A stretch of DNA of 64,000 bases from assembly GCF_963676735.1 (NCBI RefSeq), contig NZ_OY781464.1, positions 157,001 to 221,000 on the forward strand. Reading direction: 5' to 3'. The notes beneath the pieces were generated by a model. It was not told the DNA's origin, ran no database searches, and saw only the letters and a program-made list of their open reading frames with translations. A program made the translations under genes and the position numbers. How positions within the stretch are numbered: position 1 is the stretch's first letter; each line of letters begins with the position of its first letter. Source of the DNA: an uncultured Draconibacterium sp. (GTDB taxonomy: Bacteria > Bacteroidota > Bacteroidia > Bacteroidales > Prolixibacteraceae). Below are positions 63,624 through 64,000 of this stretch, in pieces.

Positions 63624-64000
63624 TCGTTTTTAATTTTCCCAAAGTATCTGTCAACCATTTGTCATTTACTTGCTGGGTCTTTTTATTCAATTCTATTTGT
63701 TTTTCAAGTAATTCAATAAAATCGGAATCTCCAAATTCCTCAATACTTTCCAAAATTATCGAACCATTGTCATCTATATTTTTCAGTTCCTGTATTAAGG
63801 TGTCCTTTATCCGTTTGTCTTTTCTTTTTGCTAATCCAGCAATAGCTTCAAATCTGACCATTTCAGAGCTATCTTTCATCCTTTCCCATAAAACCTTTGT
63901 TATACTATCATTATTGGTTTCAATTTGAGTCCCAAGTGAAAATGTTGCCCAATCTCTTATATCTTGGTCTTTGTCTGTACTTAGTTCAATTAAAGTTTCA
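63604..64000 (-). CDS. HEAT-repeat protein (5' end outside window)
   Basis: The frame is open to the right edge, giving about 131 residues of the C-terminal part. HEAT-like repeats of about 31 residues are visible, for example DIRDWATFSLGTQIE, MVRFEAIAGLAKRKD and SIILESIEEFGDSDFIELLE. Such proteins act as protein-binding scaffolds or DNA-binding solenoids; the function is unknown. The TAG stop (63604-63606) and last codons lie inside repeat A10, as expected for a cassette gene. Confidence 0.8.
   Translation of the reverse strand, partial: ETLIELSTDKDQDIRDWATFSLGTQIETNNDSITKVLWERMKDSSEMVRFEAIAGLAKRKDKRIKDTLIQELKNIDDNGSIILESIEEFGDSDFIELLEKQIELNKKTQQVNDKWLTDTLGKLKTKAQQCI

Noticed and set aside
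1..64000. CRISPR array, tRNA or rRNA genes
   Set aside because: No regularly spaced short direct repeats, cloverleaf genes or rRNA segments were seen.
30702..64000. Transposase or integrase explaining the accessory half
   Set aside because: No transposase, tyrosine or serine recombinase motif was found among the genes in the window; any recombinase must act from elsewhere.

Overview
The window looks like chromosomal DNA from a Bacteroidota bacterium, probably of the Marinilabiliales/Prolixibacteraceae kind. This is inferred from the TonB receptor plus DUF4249 pair, the serC-serA-DUF1015 block, a ComEC without a visible metallo-beta-lactamase domain, a LytTR two-component pair, DUF2147 and weak Shine-Dalgarno signals. 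No rRNA, tRNA or CRISPR array was seen.

Positions 1-30.5 kb are ordinary core chromosome. A minus-strand run holds Rel/SpoT, gmhB, gmhA, a NUDIX hydrolase and miaA. Then come a pRiA4b ORF-3-like protein, mnmD, a Sua5/YrdC protein, the potassium system trkH-trkA, comEC, def and ruvX. Two poorly known proteins precede ppdK and clpB. The 0.8 kb gap between ppdK and clpB carries two copies of a ~153 bp non-coding unit, each ending in a perfect terminator hairpin (candidate tandem small RNAs). After clpB come a cyclase-family hydrolase, a SemiSWEET-like protein, an Hpt protein, gcvT, the serine genes serC-serA, a DUF1015 protein and a 991-residue receiver/PPDK-ATP-grasp protein.

Positions 30.7-64 kb are different. 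Every gene is on the minus strand, the DNA is visibly more A+T-rich, and the genes are separated by ten copies of a 130-200 bp imperfect inverted repeat (A1-A10). The arms differ between copies but stay complementary. The outermost nine bases at the high-coordinate end of each copy are the exact reverse complement of the low-coordinate end of the next copy, in nine of nine neighbouring pairs. That is the pattern left by integron-type cassette insertion, where the attC core is split between neighbouring cassettes. I read this half as the distal end of a sedentary integron-like cassette array, or an attC-like system, whose integrase would lie beyond 64 kb. The sites do not fit the classical RYYYAAC/GTTRRRY consensus well.

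Cassette contents from the array end upward are: (1) a 12.3 kb unit with a LytS/LytR two-component pair, an ABC/HlyD/TolC export set, a FecR-like fragment, an outer-membrane barrel, a TonB receptor and DUF4249; (2) a membrane protein whose last 47 residues are encoded by the repeat; (3) two small exported proteins; (4) a Gabija-like GajA/GajB pair with GajA broken by one in-frame TAG; (5) a methyltransferase and a DUF5655 PD-(D/E)XK-like protein; (6) a DUF1593 protein; (7) a stand-alone OLD-family ATPase/TOPRIM nuclease; (8) an unrecognised 758-residue membrane protein; (9) a complete Wadjet operon jetABCD. A HEAT-repeat gene runs off the right edge.

A second structured repeat (B1-B4, ~90-105 bp, fixed TCT/TGT mismatch bubble) tightly brackets the contents of only two cassettes, the 12 kb export/TonB unit and the Gabija unit. 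This suggests a second, nested way of bounding multi-gene modules. Together the array is a store of anti-phage and anti-plasmid functions plus one envelope-transport module.
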